Counted from the first letter of the stretch, positions 1-8,552 are shown. The stretch is 64,000 nt of DNA from Leucobacter tardus (GCF_017583045.1 NZ_JAGFBF010000001.1:620001-684000), one strand, 5' to 3'. Notes: a model not told the origin generated them from the letters alone. Numbers and translations: made by a program.

Positions 1-929
1 GGTACACGGGAGGGCCGGTCTCGCAGGGCATCGTCTCCCGCATCGCGGAGGAGCTCGGGTTCTCCCTGCACTACGTCCCCGACCTGCCGCATTCCACGCG
101 GTCCGTCATCGATCGGCGCAACCATCGCATCTACCTCGGCGCCGCGGTGCCGTCGCGCGATGCGCGGGCACCGATTCTGCGTGCCATGGCGAGCATCGTG
201 TGCGGTCATGAGGAACCGCGGAACTACCGTGACTTTCTGCGTCAGCGCATCGAATCGAACTACCTCGCGGGCGCCGTGCTGCTGCCCGAGGAGGCGGCGG
301 TGACGCTGCTCACCGCAGCGAAGCAGCAGCGGCAGATCTCGATGGAGGATCTGCGCGATGCCTTCGCGGTCTCGTACGAGATGGCCGCGCACCGATTCAC
401 CAACCTCGCGACGGAGCGACTCGATCTGCGGGTCCACTTCATGAAGGCCCATGAATCCGGGACCCTCATCAAGGCGTACGAGAACGACGGGGTGCGGTTT
501 CCGTCGGACGCGCTCGGCAACCTCGAAGGAGCGACCGTGTGCCGCAACTGGACCGCGCGGAGCGTCTTCGGCCAGCCGGACCGCTTCAACCCCTGGTACC
601 AGTACACCGACATGGCCGACGGCGGCACCTACTGGTGCACGTCACGGGTGGAGAAGGCGCGCGAGGGCATGTACTCCGTGAGCGTCGGCGTGGGATTCGA
701 CGGTGTGAAGTGGTTCCGCGGTCGTGACACCCCGCACCGGGCGCAATCGTTCTGCCCCGACGAGGCGTGCTGCCGCCGGGCCTCGGACGACCTCACGCAG
801 AAATGGGAGCAGGCTGCTTGGCCGGAGGCCGCGACACCGACGAGTCTGCTCGCCGCGCTGCCGACGGGCACCTTCCCCGGGGTGGACGCCCACGAGGTGT
901 ACGCGTTCCTCGAGGAGCACGAGGGCTGA
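1..929 (+). CDS. RamB/ScfR-type transcriptional regulator, 3' part
   Basis: The reading frame is open from base 3 and runs 308 codons to TGA at 927; the start lies outside the window. The visible part matches the C-terminal half of short-chain acyl-CoA-responsive regulators (RamB/PrpR-like). These carry an N-terminal XRE helix-turn-helix (not visible here), an ImmA/IrrE-like middle and a DUF2083 C-terminal domain. The DUF2083 part is recognisable by CRNWTARSVF and the cysteine-rich CPDEACC segment near the end. Family members control acetate, propionate or glyoxylate-cycle genes. The convergent neighbour is a lactate permease family gene, consistent with organic acid metabolism, but the tail-to-tail layout gives no regulatory evidence. 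Family assignment is fairly secure; the target genes are unknown. Confidence 0.8.
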   Translation, partial: YTGGPVSQGIVSRIAEELGFSLHYVPDLPHSTRSVIDRRNHRIYLGAAVPSRDARAPILRAMASIVCGHEEPRNYRDFLRQRIESNYLAGAVLLPEEAAVTLLTAAKQQRQISMEDLRDAFAVSYEMAAHRFTNLATERLDLRVHFMKAHESGTLIKAYENDGVRFPSDALGNLEGATVCRNWTARSVFGQPDRFNPWYQYTDMADGGTYWCTSRVEKAREGMYSVSVGVGFDGVKWFRGRDTPHRAQSFCPDEACCRRASDDLTQKWEQAAWPEAATPTSLLAALPTGTFPGVDAHEVYAFLEEHEG

Positions 930-946
930 CGCGCGGGCCGGTGCGG

Positions 947-2380
947 TCAGGCGAGCAGCGCCACCGCCGGTGTGAGCAGCACGACCACGCCGAGGTTCGC
1001 GAGGATCGTGATGCCCGCGGCGCGTCGCAGGTTCGCGGCGGGCTCTTCGACCGTGCGCATGGAGTTCGCGAGTGAGACCGCGAGCGCGACGCGGGCGGGC
1101 GAGGCCATCACGGCGGCGCCGACGCCGGCGGTCTGGGCGCCGAGCGCGAGCAGCGGATTGGCCCCGATCGCGGTGGTGGCGTGGGTGGTGCCGAGGGCGA
1201 GCATCGCCGCGGCGGAGGTGTTCGATCCGGTGAGGTACCCGGTCAGCGCGCCGAGGGCGGGCATGAGCAGGAGGAAGCCGAACCCGAGACTGGATGCTCC
1301 CTCGGCGAGGGTATCGCCCATGCCGTTCACCGAGAGCAGACCACCGAAGAGCACGAAGAGCACGGTGACCAGGCAGACCGGCGCGAACGTGCGCAGGCCG
1401 CGGCTCAGCACCGGAAGCATCTCGGAACGCGAGAGTTTGACGAGCAGCGGGGCGATGAGCGCGGTGACGACGAGCCACAGGCCAGGATTCGTGAGCACGG
1501 TCTCGACGGCTCCGAGGTCGACGATGTTCGCCAGGCCGATGACCGTGAGCATGGCGCCCACCAGCACCGCGTACGGCGAGAACGATCGCAGGGTCGCCCG
1601 CGACATGCGCGGCAGCGGTCCCGTGAGGCGAGCGAGCGCGAGCAGGGTCAGGACTCCGGCGCCTGCCGTGAAGACGCCGCCGAGGGCGGGGGCGAGCCAC
1701 AGGTTGGTGACGAGGAGCACCGGCCACATCACCGCGATCGTGACGGCGAGCTCCGCGAAGGTCCGTCCGCGCCGACCGCGTTGTACGCCGACGAGGGTGA
1801 TCGTGACACCCATGACGATGAGGACGGGCAGGTTGCAGAGCGCGATCCAGAATCCCAGATCATGCATGGGGAGTCCGCTCATGCTCTGAATGAGCAGCAG
1901 GCTCGGTCCGAGAGACCCCCAGGGGCAGAGTGTGAGCCCGAGCAGGGAGACCGTCGCGGCGCGCGTGGTGTCGAGGCCGGCGCGCATGAGCAGTGGGACC
2001 CCGACGATGATGCCGACGCCCCAGCCGATGATCGACTCCACGAACGGGGTGACGGCGAATCCGAGCAGCAGGATCGCACGCTCGCGCGAGTGCGCGGCTC
2101 CGTTGAGCCAGAGGCTGATGAGCTCTTGTGCTCCGGAAGCCCGTAGCATCTCGGAGAGGATGATGCCGCCGAGCATGATCAGGGCGAGCGTGATGGTGAC
2201 GCCGCCGAACCTGCCGCCGAGCTCGGACACCTCGCTGAGGCCGAGCGGAAAGCGGAAGCTCAACACGACGGTCACCGCGAGCGTGATGAGGACCGACGGG
2301 AGCGGTGCGACGCGGAACGCGAGCAGTCCGATGAGCGTCAGGATCGGCAGTGCCGCGAGCAGAAGATTCAGAGGTGTCAC
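947..2380 (-). CDS. L-lactate permease (LctP) family transporter
   Basis: A 477-residue polytopic inner-membrane protein with about 12 hydrophobic segments. Its N-terminus reads MTPLNLLLAALPILTLIG, and the central motifs ESIIGWGVGIIVGVPLL and LCPWGSLGPSLLLIQ are typical of the lactate permease family, which imports L- or D-lactate or glycolate with protons. It is somewhat shorter than the usual ~530-560 residues. The start is GTG at 2380. A TAGGCT hexamer lies 9 nt upstream (2395-2390 on the minus strand), suggesting a very short leader. It is convergent with the RamB-like gene and divergent from the thioesterase. The substrate could be lactate or another hydroxy acid; the family is certain enough, the substrate is inferred. 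Confidence 0.82.
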   Translation of the reverse strand: MTPLNLLLAALPILTLIGLLAFRVAPLPSVLITLAVTVVLSFRFPLGLSEVSELGGRFGGVTITLALIMLGGIILSEMLRASGAQELISLWLNGAAHSRERAILLLGFAVTPFVESIIGWGVGIIVGVPLLMRAGLDTTRAATVSLLGLTLCPWGSLGPSLLLIQSMSGLPMHDLGFWIALCNLPVLIVMGVTITLVGVQRGRRGRTFAELAVTIAVMWPVLLVTNLWLAPALGGVFTAGAGVLTLLALARLTGPLPRMSRATLRSFSPYAVLVGAMLTVIGLANIVDLGAVETVLTNPGLWLVVTALIAPLLVKLSRSEMLPVLSRGLRTFAPVCLVTVLFVLFGGLLSVNGMGDTLAEGASSLGFGFLLLMPALGALTGYLTGSNTSAAAMLALGTTHATTAIGANPLLALGAQTAGVGAAVMASPARVALAVSLANSMRTVEEPAANLRRAAGITILANLGVVVLLTPAVALLA

Positions 2381-2453
2381 GAGATTCCCAGCCTACTCCT
2401 GCGGCGAGACACTCCCGCTACTCTCGCGAAGCGACCGTGAAACATGCGCCACG

Positions 2454-2459
2454 TACACT
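2454..2459 (+). promoter_or_regulatory. -10 hexamer TACACT for leaderless thioesterase transcript
   Basis: TACACT ends 7 nt before the GTG at 2467, the spacing expected when transcription begins at the start codon itself. No Shine-Dalgarno sequence precedes that GTG. Confidence 0.55.
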
Positions 2460-2466
2460 CGGTGCT

Positions 2467-2904
2467 GTGACGAGCGAACCGCGATCGAACCATGACAACG
2501 GCATCAACTTCTACACGCGGAAGTGGGTGAAGCCGGAGGATCTCAACGCCCACGGCACCCTGTTCGGGGGCAGTCTGCTGCGCTGGATCGACGAGGAGGC
2601 CGCGATCTACGCGATCCTGCAGCTCGGCAACCCGAAGGTCGTCACCAAGTTCATCTCCGAGATCAGCTTCGAGTCCTCGGCGCTGCAGGGCGACCTGCTT
2701 GAGATGGGGCTCACGGCCGTGGCGTTCGGTCGCACCTCGATCACGATGCGGGCGGTCGTGCGAAACATGATCACGCGGAAGACGATCCTGACCATCGAGA
2801 AGATCGTGTTCGTGAACATCGGACCGGACGGGGTGCCGGCACCGCACGGGTACTCCAGCATCACGTACCGCCGCGACCGCGTGCCGGTCGTGCTCGAGGA
2901 CTAG
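2467..2904 (+). CDS. Acyl-CoA thioesterase, hotdog fold (YciA type)
   Basis: A 145-residue single-domain hotdog thioesterase hydrolysing acyl-CoA to free acid and CoA in the cytosol. The N-terminal segment NAHGTLFGGSLLRWIDEEAA holds the typical HGT-x-FGG...D-E-A active-site helix of the YciA/BACH family, followed by the strand containing SALQGDLLEMG. I start it at the GTG at 2467 because an ideal leaderless -10 precedes it; upstream in-frame codons (2350, 2437) would overlap the divergent permease promoter and add an unconserved tail. It overlaps exonuclease III tail to tail by 4 bp. The substrate chain length cannot be read from sequence. Confidence 0.85.
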   Translation: MTSEPRSNHDNGINFYTRKWVKPEDLNAHGTLFGGSLLRWIDEEAAIYAILQLGNPKVVTKFISEISFESSALQGDLLEMGLTAVAFGRTSITMRAVVRNMITRKTILTIEKIVFVNIGPDGVPAPHGYSSITYRRDRVPVVLED

Positions 2905-3779
2905 AAGACCATGGGCCGGTCGTCGTCATCATCGAACGTGTCGGCGAGCAGCGACGGATCGATGGCGGCAACCACGGGAACGTGATCGCTGGGGCCGTCG
3001 CCCTTCCGCTCGTCGCGTGCGATCTCGGCGCCCGTCACCGCGTCGGCGAAGTCGCGTGACGCCATGATGAAGTCGATGCGCATGCCCTCGTTCTTCTGAA
3101 AGCGCCCCGCCTTGTAGTCCCAGAACGTGTACCCGTCGGGCACGATCGGCCGGACGACGTCCGTCACCGTCGCCTCGAACGAGGCGAACAGTGAGCGCTC
3201 GTCGGGGGAGACGTGGGTGGTGCGCCCGACCTCGAAGCTCGGGTCGGCCATATCGCTCGCGAGCGGGGCGATGTTCCAGTCGCCCATGAGGGCGAGCGGG
3301 AGATCGGGATCCTCATCGAGCCACGACTCCGCGTTCGCTCGGAGGGCCTCGAGCCACCGCAGTTTGTAGTCGAAGTGCGGGTCGTCGAGCGAACGTCCGT
3401 TGGGCACGTACAGGCTCCACAACCGCAGATCGCCGACCGTCACGCCGAGCGCACGAGCCTCGAGGGGCTCGCCGGCGGCGTCGACACCCTGCACGCCTTC
3501 CTGGCCCTTGATCGGCTTGCCGAAGCCCGGCATGTCGTCGAAGCTCGTCGCGACATCCGACATCTCGTGGCGGCTCGCGAACGCGACGCCATTCCACTGG
3601 TTGAGCCCGTGAATCTCGACCTGGTACCCGGCACGAGCGAACTCCTCGACCGGAAACTGGTCGGGCCGGCACTTGATCTCCTGCATCGCCAGCACATCGA
3701 TATCGTCGCGCACCAACCAGTCGACGACGCGACCGACGCGAGTGCGAATGGAGTTCACGTTCCAGGTGGCGATGCGCAT
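2901..3779 (-). CDS. xth: Exodeoxyribonuclease III
   Basis: A 292-residue endonuclease/exonuclease/phosphatase-fold enzyme of base excision repair. It cleaves abasic sites and degrades 3' ends of duplex DNA. It begins MRIATWNVNSIRTR and shows the catalytic set: the metal ligand Glu in MQEIKCRPDQF, the NGVAF loop, GDWNIAP with the catalytic Asp/Asn pair, and SDHVPVV with the catalytic His at the end. Length and motif order fit ExoA/XthA exactly. TACGCT lies 6 nt before the ATG (3791-3786 on the minus strand), so the transcript is probably leaderless. The acidic tail (DDDDD) just before the end is a minor oddity. Confidence 0.95.
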   Translation of the reverse strand: MRIATWNVNSIRTRVGRVVDWLVRDDIDVLAMQEIKCRPDQFPVEEFARAGYQVEIHGLNQWNGVAFASRHEMSDVATSFDDMPGFGKPIKGQEGVQGVDAAGEPLEARALGVTVGDLRLWSLYVPNGRSLDDPHFDYKLRWLEALRANAESWLDEDPDLPLALMGDWNIAPLASDMADPSFEVGRTTHVSPDERSLFASFEATVTDVVRPIVPDGYTFWDYKAGRFQKNEGMRIDFIMASRDFADAVTGAEIARDERKGDGPSDHVPVVAAIDPSLLADTFDDDDDRPMVF

Positions 3780-3785
3780 GGGTCC

Positions 3786-3791
3786 AGCGTA
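3786..3791 (-). promoter_or_regulatory. -10 hexamer TACGCT for leaderless exonuclease III
   Basis: TACGCT on the minus strand with 6 nt to the ATG at 3779; no ribosome binding site is visible between them. Confidence 0.55.
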
Positions 3792-3837
3792 GCGGGGGCC
3801 TCGCTGTCGTTGTGATCGATCGGTTACTCAGCAGCGC

Positions 3838-3865
3838 TTGTCGCGTAAAGCATTTCCATTAGGCT
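3838..3865 (+). promoter_or_regulatory. Candidate promoter of HSDR_N gene
   Basis: TTGTCG (3838-3843), 16 nt, then TAGGCT (3860-3865), about 39 nt before the ATG at 3905. Found by eye only. Confidence 0.4.
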
Positions 3866-3904
3866 TGAGAAGACCGCGTTTTCACCCCACACGAAGGAGT
3901 GTGC

Positions 3905-5017
3905 ATGTCTGCGGAGATCCGTGAGCGACTGACCAGCTTGGCGATGAAACTCGAGCAACAGCGAGCGAGCATTGAGACTGAGGAGGCTACGAAGAACGCG
4001 TTCGTGATGCCGTTCATATCGCTCGTGCTGGGGTACGACGTCTTCAACCCCAATGAGGTAATCCCTGAATTCACAGCGGATGTCGGTATCAAGCGAGGAG
4101 AGAAGATCGACTATGCCATCGTGAAGGACGGTGACGTACAGATCTTGATCGAGTGCAAGCATGTCGGCGCGAAGTTGGACGTGAAGCACGCCTCTCAGCT
4201 CTTTCGGTACTTCGCGGTCGCTCATGCGCGTATCGCGGTGCTCACCAACGGGGACGATTACCACTTCTTCACCGACCTCGATGCGCCGAACAAGATGGAT
4301 GAGAAACCGTTCTTGATGATCAAGGTCTCCGACCTCGATACGGCGCTCGTCCCCGAGCTCAACAAGCTCGCGAAAGACGCGTTCGATCTCGACTCGATCA
4401 TCAACGCGGCGGAAGAGCTCAAATATGTCGGTGAACTGAAGCGCGTCCTCTCGGCGCAATTCGCCTCACCGGATGCCGACTGGGTGAAGGCTCTCACGGG
4501 GCGGGTCTACGAAGGCGCGATCACCCAACGTGTGCGGGAGCAGTTCTCCGGTCTTGTGTCGAAGGCAATGACCCAGTTCCTCGGCGATCGAGTCAATGAT
4601 CGCCTGAAGGCGGCATTGGGTGGTCCGCTGGGGCTGAGCGCTGACAACACGTCGGTGACCTCGGCCGATGCGAGCGAACATGTTGCCGAAGCGTCCGTCG
4701 ATGCTGCAACCTCGGAGCGCAAAGATGGGATCGAGACGACCCTCGAGGAGCTCGAGGGGTATCAGATCGTCCGAGCCATTGCGTGCAGTGAGGTCGCACC
4801 GTCCCGGATCGCTCACCGGGACGGACAGACCTACTTCGGTGTCCTCCTCGACGACAACAACCGGAAGCCGATCGTGCGTCTCTGGTTCAACACCTCTCAG
4901 AAGTACCTCGGACTGTTCGATGAAAACAAGACCGAGACGCGCCACCCGATCGATGGTCTCGAAGAAATCTATCGATACGCCGATCACATCCGCGGGACGG
5001 TGCACCAGTACGACTGA
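3905..5017 (+). CDS. Stand-alone type I restriction HsdR N-terminal-domain (HSDR_N) protein
   Basis: A 370-residue protein whose first ~180 residues match the HSDR_N (PD-(D/E)xK) nuclease domain of type I restriction subunits. The core is complete: DYAIVKDGDVQILIECK supplies the Asp and the E-x-K of the nuclease motif, preceded by a conserved acidic helix and PEF. There is no helicase, specificity or methylase partner. The C-terminal ~85 residues form a separate conserved-looking module (starting at GYQIVRAIA, ending RYADHIRGTVHQYD). The start is ATG 3905 because AAGGAG sits 5 nt upstream. The gene looks less GC-rich than its neighbours and stands alone between a repair nuclease and a VOC gene, suggesting acquisition. 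It could be a solitary defence or DNA-maintenance nuclease; function is not known. Confidence 0.75.
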   Translation: MSAEIRERLTSLAMKLEQQRASIETEEATKNAFVMPFISLVLGYDVFNPNEVIPEFTADVGIKRGEKIDYAIVKDGDVQILIECKHVGAKLDVKHASQLFRYFAVAHARIAVLTNGDDYHFFTDLDAPNKMDEKPFLMIKVSDLDTALVPELNKLAKDAFDLDSIINAAEELKYVGELKRVLSAQFASPDADWVKALTGRVYEGAITQRVREQFSGLVSKAMTQFLGDRVNDRLKAALGGPLGLSADNTSVTSADASEHVAEASVDAATSERKDGIETTLEELEGYQIVRAIACSEVAPSRIAHRDGQTYFGVLLDDNNRKPIVRLWFNTSQKYLGLFDENKTETRHPIDGLEEIYRYADHIRGTVHQYD

Positions 5018-5040
5018 AATTTCTGCGTTGGTGTCGTACT
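5007..5040 (+). terminator. Weak hairpin after HSDR_N gene
   Basis: Perfect 8-bp arms AGTACGAC (5007-5014) and GTCGTACT (5033-5040), long loop, followed by only two Ts. It overlaps the stop codon region and may end transcription weakly. Confidence 0.3.
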
Positions 5041-5064
5041 TTGGCGCAGAGGCGGCTCGTCGAC

Positions 5065-5502
5065 CTACGGTCCCGTCAGATCCTCGGCCAGCATCACGAT
5101 GATGCCGCTGGGGCCGCGGAGGTAGGTGAGCTTGAAGGTGTCCCGGTAGTTGGCGACGCCGCGGAGCGGGTGGCAGTCGTGCTTCGCCGCGATGGCGAGT
5201 GCGGCATCGATGTCGTCGACCGCGAAGGCGACGCGGTGCATGCCGATCTCGTTCGGCAGGGTGGGATCGGTCTCGATCGCATCAGGGTGCAGGTACTCGA
5301 AGAGCTCGATCTGGCCGTGACCGTCGGGAGTCTGCAGTACCGCGATCCGAGCGTGATTGCCGTCGAGACCGACCGCGGTGTCCGCCCATTCGCCCTGCAC
5401 CGTGTCGCGGCCAAGCACGGTGAGGCCCAGGTCGGTGAAGAACGCGATCGCGGCGTCGAGGTCGCGCACGGCGATCCCGACGTTCGCCAGTGTGATGCTC
5501 AT
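5065..5502 (-). CDS. VOC (glyoxalase/dioxygenase superfamily) protein
   Basis: A 145-residue protein with two beta-alpha-beta-beta-beta modules of the vicinal oxygen chelate fold: MSITLANVGIAVRDLDAAIAFF at the start, and MHRVAFAVDDIDAALA opening the second half at about residue 88. Putative metal ligands are in the usual positions (Glu in QIELFEY, His in MHRVAF). The family includes glyoxalases, isomerases and antibiotic-binding proteins, so the reaction cannot be named. TACGAT lies 7 nt before the ATG (5515-5510 on the minus strand), indicating a leaderless transcript. It lies downstream of the SGNH hydrolase on the same strand, about 87 bp apart. Confidence 0.75.
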   Translation of the reverse strand: MSITLANVGIAVRDLDAAIAFFTDLGLTVLGRDTVQGEWADTAVGLDGNHARIAVLQTPDGHGQIELFEYLHPDAIETDPTLPNEIGMHRVAFAVDDIDAALAIAAKHDCHPLRGVANYRDTFKLTYLRGPSGIIVMLAEDLTGP

Positions 5503-5509
5503 GCACCGG

Positions 5510-5515
5510 ATCGTA
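5510..5515 (-). promoter_or_regulatory. -10 hexamer TACGAT for leaderless VOC gene
   Basis: TACGAT on the minus strand, 7 nt before the ATG at 5502. Confidence 0.5.
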
Positions 5516-5589
5516 GTTCGGCCAGCAGTCGCTGTCTACGGGCCGTTCGACCCGCGATTGAGGAGCCGTGTCACCCCTGCGCGTGCGGT

Positions 5590-6369
5590 CTACCGCAGCG
5601 TGCGGGGCTCGACGGTCGACCAGCTCGCGAACTTCGCCGATCGTCCGTCGCCGCTCGAGCGTCCGGTGAGCCGCCGCTTCACCCACGGCAATACGTGCTC
5701 GCGTGTGTAGCGCAACTGATCGCGGCGGGTCGGCGGCGGGGTGGGATCGGCGTCGAGCAGCCAGTCTTCGGGATGGGCGTAGCCGAGTCCGCGGAGCACG
5801 TTCGCCGCGACGCGGTGGTGACCTACGGGGGCGAGGTGGAGGCGGTCAGTCGACCAGTACTGCCGCTGCGGCAGGTGCGGGTCGCTCCAGTTGTCGATGT
5901 AGGTCACGCCGAGGCGCTCGGCGAGGTCGGCGGTGGCGCGCAGCAGTGCATCGCCCTTGGTGCGGATCGTGTCGCCCCGGGGCAGCCCGCCGGTCGGGTT
6001 GGGGCCTGCAAGCAGCACCGGTCGCGAACCCCCGTCGATGATGCGGCGCAGCGCGAGTTCGACGGCGTTGCAGATCTGCGGAATGTCCGTTCCCGGCCGC
6101 AGCAGGTCATTCCCACCGCCGTTGAGCGTCACGAGAGTGGGCTGCAGAGCCATTGCGGGTTCGAGCTGTTCGGCGATGATCGGTCCGAGCAGCTTGCCCC
6201 GGATCGCGAGGTTCGCGTACTGGATCGCTTCACCTTCTGCGTCGGCGATGCCCTGCGCTACGAGGTCGGCCCAGCCTCTCACCGAACCGTCCGGCTGCTC
6301 ATCACCGACACCCTCGGTGAAACTGTCGCCGATGGCGACGAACCTGATCCGCTTGCGATCCTCTGACAC
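5590..6369 (-). CDS. SGNH/GDSL-family hydrolase
   Basis: A 259-residue esterase/lipase-type hydrolase with no signal peptide, so probably cytosolic. The four SGNH blocks are visible: GDS with nucleophile Ser16, the oxyanion Gly in block II (AIRGKLL), GGGNDLL as block III, and DRLHLAPVGHH as block V with the catalytic Asp and His. A C-terminal extension of ~60 residues (PPTRRDQLRYTREHVLPWVKRR) resembles related actinobacterial SGNH proteins. The start is GTG 6369, with TAGGGT 6 nt upstream on the minus strand (leaderless type). The natural ester substrate is unknown. Confidence 0.82.
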   Translation of the reverse strand: MSEDRKRIRFVAIGDSFTEGVGDEQPDGSVRGWADLVAQGIADAEGEAIQYANLAIRGKLLGPIIAEQLEPAMALQPTLVTLNGGGNDLLRPGTDIPQICNAVELALRRIIDGGSRPVLLAGPNPTGGLPRGDTIRTKGDALLRATADLAERLGVTYIDNWSDPHLPQRQYWSTDRLHLAPVGHHRVAANVLRGLGYAHPEDWLLDADPTPPPTRRDQLRYTREHVLPWVKRRLTGRSSGDGRSAKFASWSTVEPRTLR

Positions 6370-6375
6370 CTCTCC

Positions 6376-6381
6376 ACCCTA
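6376..6381 (-). promoter_or_regulatory. -10 hexamer TAGGGT for leaderless SGNH hydrolase
   Basis: TAGGGT on the minus strand, 6 nt before the GTG at 6369. Confidence 0.5.
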
Positions 6382-6481
6382 ACTCGGGAACGCGGGGCGA
6401 TTGGCCAGCGGCATGCCCCTCGCTTACCATGGCCGAGGCGCGAGGCACCGCCTCGAACCTGCGCCGCAACGAAGGGCTCGC

Positions 6482-7747
6482 ATGCATCTCCTCCGGAAGA
6501 TCCCCCTGCTCGGGTGGGTCATCGTCGCCATCATCCTCGGTATTGTCACCGGCCCGGTGATGCCGCAGTGGCTCGGCAATGCGTTCCTCACCTACAGCTC
6601 GATCTTCTCGGGGTTCCTCGGCTTCGCGGTGCCGCTCATCATCATCGGGCTCGTCACCCCGGCGATCGCCGAGCTCGGCAAGGGTGCCGGCAAGTGGCTC
6701 GGGATCACCGCGGGCATTGCCTATGGCTCGACGATCCTCGCCGGAGTACTCGCCTACTTCGTCGGCCGTTGGCTCTTCACAGCTCCGCTGTCGGGCGGGG
6801 GCATGGTGTCCCTCAGCGGCAATGAGGCGTCCACGTTCTCGCCCTACGTCACGGTGGTCGCCGAGGCCGGCGACTCCGCCACCGAGATCGTGCTGTCGCC
6901 CGTGGTCGACGTGATGTCGGGTCTCGTGCTGGCATTCGTGATCGGGATCGGCCTGACGGCGTTCCGCAGTCGGGTCATCTTCCGCGGAGCTGTCGAGTTC
7001 CGCACGATCATCGAGGCGCTGATCCGTCGCATCATCGTGCCGGCGCTGCCGCTCTTCATCTTCGGCATCTTCATGGATCTCTCCCACAGCGGGGCCGCGG
7101 TCGAGGTGGTGACGAAGTTCCTGCTCGTCGTGGTCGTCTCGTTCGCGTTGACGCTGGTCGTGCTGCTCGCGCAGTACTCCATCGCCGGTGCGATGTCGGG
7201 CACCAACCCGCTGAGGGCACTGTGGAACATGCGCGACGCCTACTTCACGGCACTGGGCACCTCGTCTTCGGCGGCGACGATCCCGGTCACCCTCGCCTCG
7301 ACGAAGAAGAACGGGGTGTCCGACGCCGTCGCCGGCTTCGTCGTGCCCCTGTGCGCGACGATCCACCTCTCCGGGTCGATGGTCAAGATCACATGCTTCT
7401 CGATCGCGGTCCTGCTGCTTACCGGCGGCGATGTGTCCTTCGCGAGCTACTTCCCCTTCATTCTGATGCTCGGCGTCATGATGGTCGCCGCACCCGGTGT
7501 GCCCGGTGGGGCGATCGCAGCGGCGGCGGGCCTGCTCGTGCAGATGCTCGGGTTCGGTGAGGTCGAGGTCGGCCTGATGTTCGCGGCGTACATCGCGCTC
7601 GACAGCTTCGGCACGGCGACCAACGTGACCGGTGACGGTGCGCTCGCGATGATCCTGAACAAGCTTTCTCGCGGCCGCCTGGGCGCACAGGCCCAAGACG
7701 CGGAGGACGAAGTCGTGGAACCGCTCGATCGACCGCGCGAAGCGTGA
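6482..7747 (+). CDS. Dicarboxylate/amino acid:cation symporter (DAACS family)
   Basis: A 421-residue membrane protein of the GltP/DctA/SstT superfamily, importing dicarboxylates or amino acids with H+ or Na+. The hallmark serine-rich re-entrant loop reads TSSSAATIPVT, and the later substrate/cation segment is PLCATIHLSGSMVKIT. N- and C-terminal hydrophobic helices fit the 8-TM, two-hairpin fold. I start it at ATG 6482 because GAAGGG lies 5 nt upstream and the protein then begins MHLLRKIPLLGW, normal for the family; the 27 upstream residues are hydrophilic and unlikely. A second, more distant family member lies at 49848. The substrate cannot be resolved by eye. Confidence 0.85.
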   Translation: MHLLRKIPLLGWVIVAIILGIVTGPVMPQWLGNAFLTYSSIFSGFLGFAVPLIIIGLVTPAIAELGKGAGKWLGITAGIAYGSTILAGVLAYFVGRWLFTAPLSGGGMVSLSGNEASTFSPYVTVVAEAGDSATEIVLSPVVDVMSGLVLAFVIGIGLTAFRSRVIFRGAVEFRTIIEALIRRIIVPALPLFIFGIFMDLSHSGAAVEVVTKFLLVVVVSFALTLVVLLAQYSIAGAMSGTNPLRALWNMRDAYFTALGTSSSAATIPVTLASTKKNGVSDAVAGFVVPLCATIHLSGSMVKITCFSIAVLLLTGGDVSFASYFPFILMLGVMMVAAPGVPGGAIAAAAGLLVQMLGFGEVEVGLMFAAYIALDSFGTATNVTGDGALAMILNKLSRGRLGAQAQDAEDEVVEPLDRPREA

Positions 7748-7775
7748 CCGCTGCGACACGGGCGGGTGAGCGTGC

Positions 7776-8510
7776 TCAGCGGAGCCGGTGAGCGGCGAAC
7801 CCGTACGCGCGTGCGACGCCGGCTGCCTCTCCCTGACCTGCGAGCATCGGCGGAATGAAGTCTTCGGGCGCAGGGTGGTCCGGCAGGTCGGCGAGGTACG
7901 CCTCGTGGCATCCGAGAGAGGCCACGGCGCGCTCGACGTCGGTCTCCGCGAGCTCGACGAAGTGCGTGGGGGCGGTGCCAGTGAGTAGCAGCCAGGTCGC
8001 GCCCCACGGCGCGAGATCCTCATCGTGCAGCAGCTCGGGGAAGACCCACCGGTTGTCGGCGTCGCGCACCGCGTCGATCGTCGCGATGCCGGCCGCGCGA
8101 TGATCCGCGTGATCGATGCCCCACGGCACGAAGAGCGCCCCGGAACCGGTGATGACGGCGTCCGGTTCGAACGTGCGGATCTCGCGGGCGATGGCGCGAC
8201 GCAGTTCGAGGCTCGCCTCGAGGGTGCCGTCGGGGAAGTCGAGGATCGTGAGCCGCTCGACTCCGACCGTCGCGCACGCGCGCCGCTGTTCGTCGGCGCG
8301 CAGCGGACCCGCCTCCTCCGGCGGGCGCTGCATACCAGCCTCACCCGCGGTGAGCAGCAGATAGGCGACCTCGATGCCCTGCGCGGTCCAGTGGGCGACG
8401 GCCGCCGAAGTTCCGTATTCCGCGTCGTCCGGATGGGCGACGACGACCAGCACGCGCCGGACGCCATCCGTGTCGAAGGGCTCGAGGTTCGGTGTCGCTA
8501 GGTCGCTCAT
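7776..8510 (-). CDS. PIG-L (LmbE-like) deacetylase family protein
   Basis: A 244-residue zinc-dependent deacetylase of the PIG-L/MshB fold. AHPDDAE near residue 25 gives the zinc-binding His and catalytic Asp, and the HxDH-like segment GIDHADHRAAG supplies the second metal site. Family members remove N-acetyl from sugars (MshB, Mca, BshB). Here no mycothiol genes are adjacent, so calling it MshB is not justified. TACGCT lies 6 nt before the ATG (8522-8517 on the minus strand), so it is probably leaderless. It stands between two convergent or co-oriented unrelated genes. Confidence 0.82.
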   Translation of the reverse strand: MSDLATPNLEPFDTDGVRRVLVVVAHPDDAEYGTSAAVAHWTAQGIEVAYLLLTAGEAGMQRPPEEAGPLRADEQRRACATVGVERLTILDFPDGTLEASLELRRAIAREIRTFEPDAVITGSGALFVPWGIDHADHRAAGIATIDAVRDADNRWVFPELLHDEDLAPWGATWLLLTGTAPTHFVELAETDVERAVASLGCHEAYLADLPDHPAPEDFIPPMLAGQGEAAGVARAYGFAAHRLR

Positions 8511-8516
8511 GCTTCG

Positions 8517-8522
8517 AGCGTA
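8517..8522 (-). promoter_or_regulatory. -10 hexamer TACGCT for leaderless PIG-L gene
   Basis: TACGCT on the minus strand, 6 nt before the ATG at 8510. Confidence 0.5.
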
Positions 8523-8552
8523 GACACCTCGACTCGGGATCGCCAGAGCGGA

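Noticed and set aside
6302..8467. 721-codon open frame on the minus strand
   Set aside because: It is antisense or out of frame to the DAACS and PIG-L genes, has Arg/His/Asp-rich composition and no family motif: a high-GC shadow frame.
7776..8510. MshB, mycothiol deacetylase
   Set aside because: PIG-L motifs are shared by many deacetylases and no mycothiol genes are adjacent.
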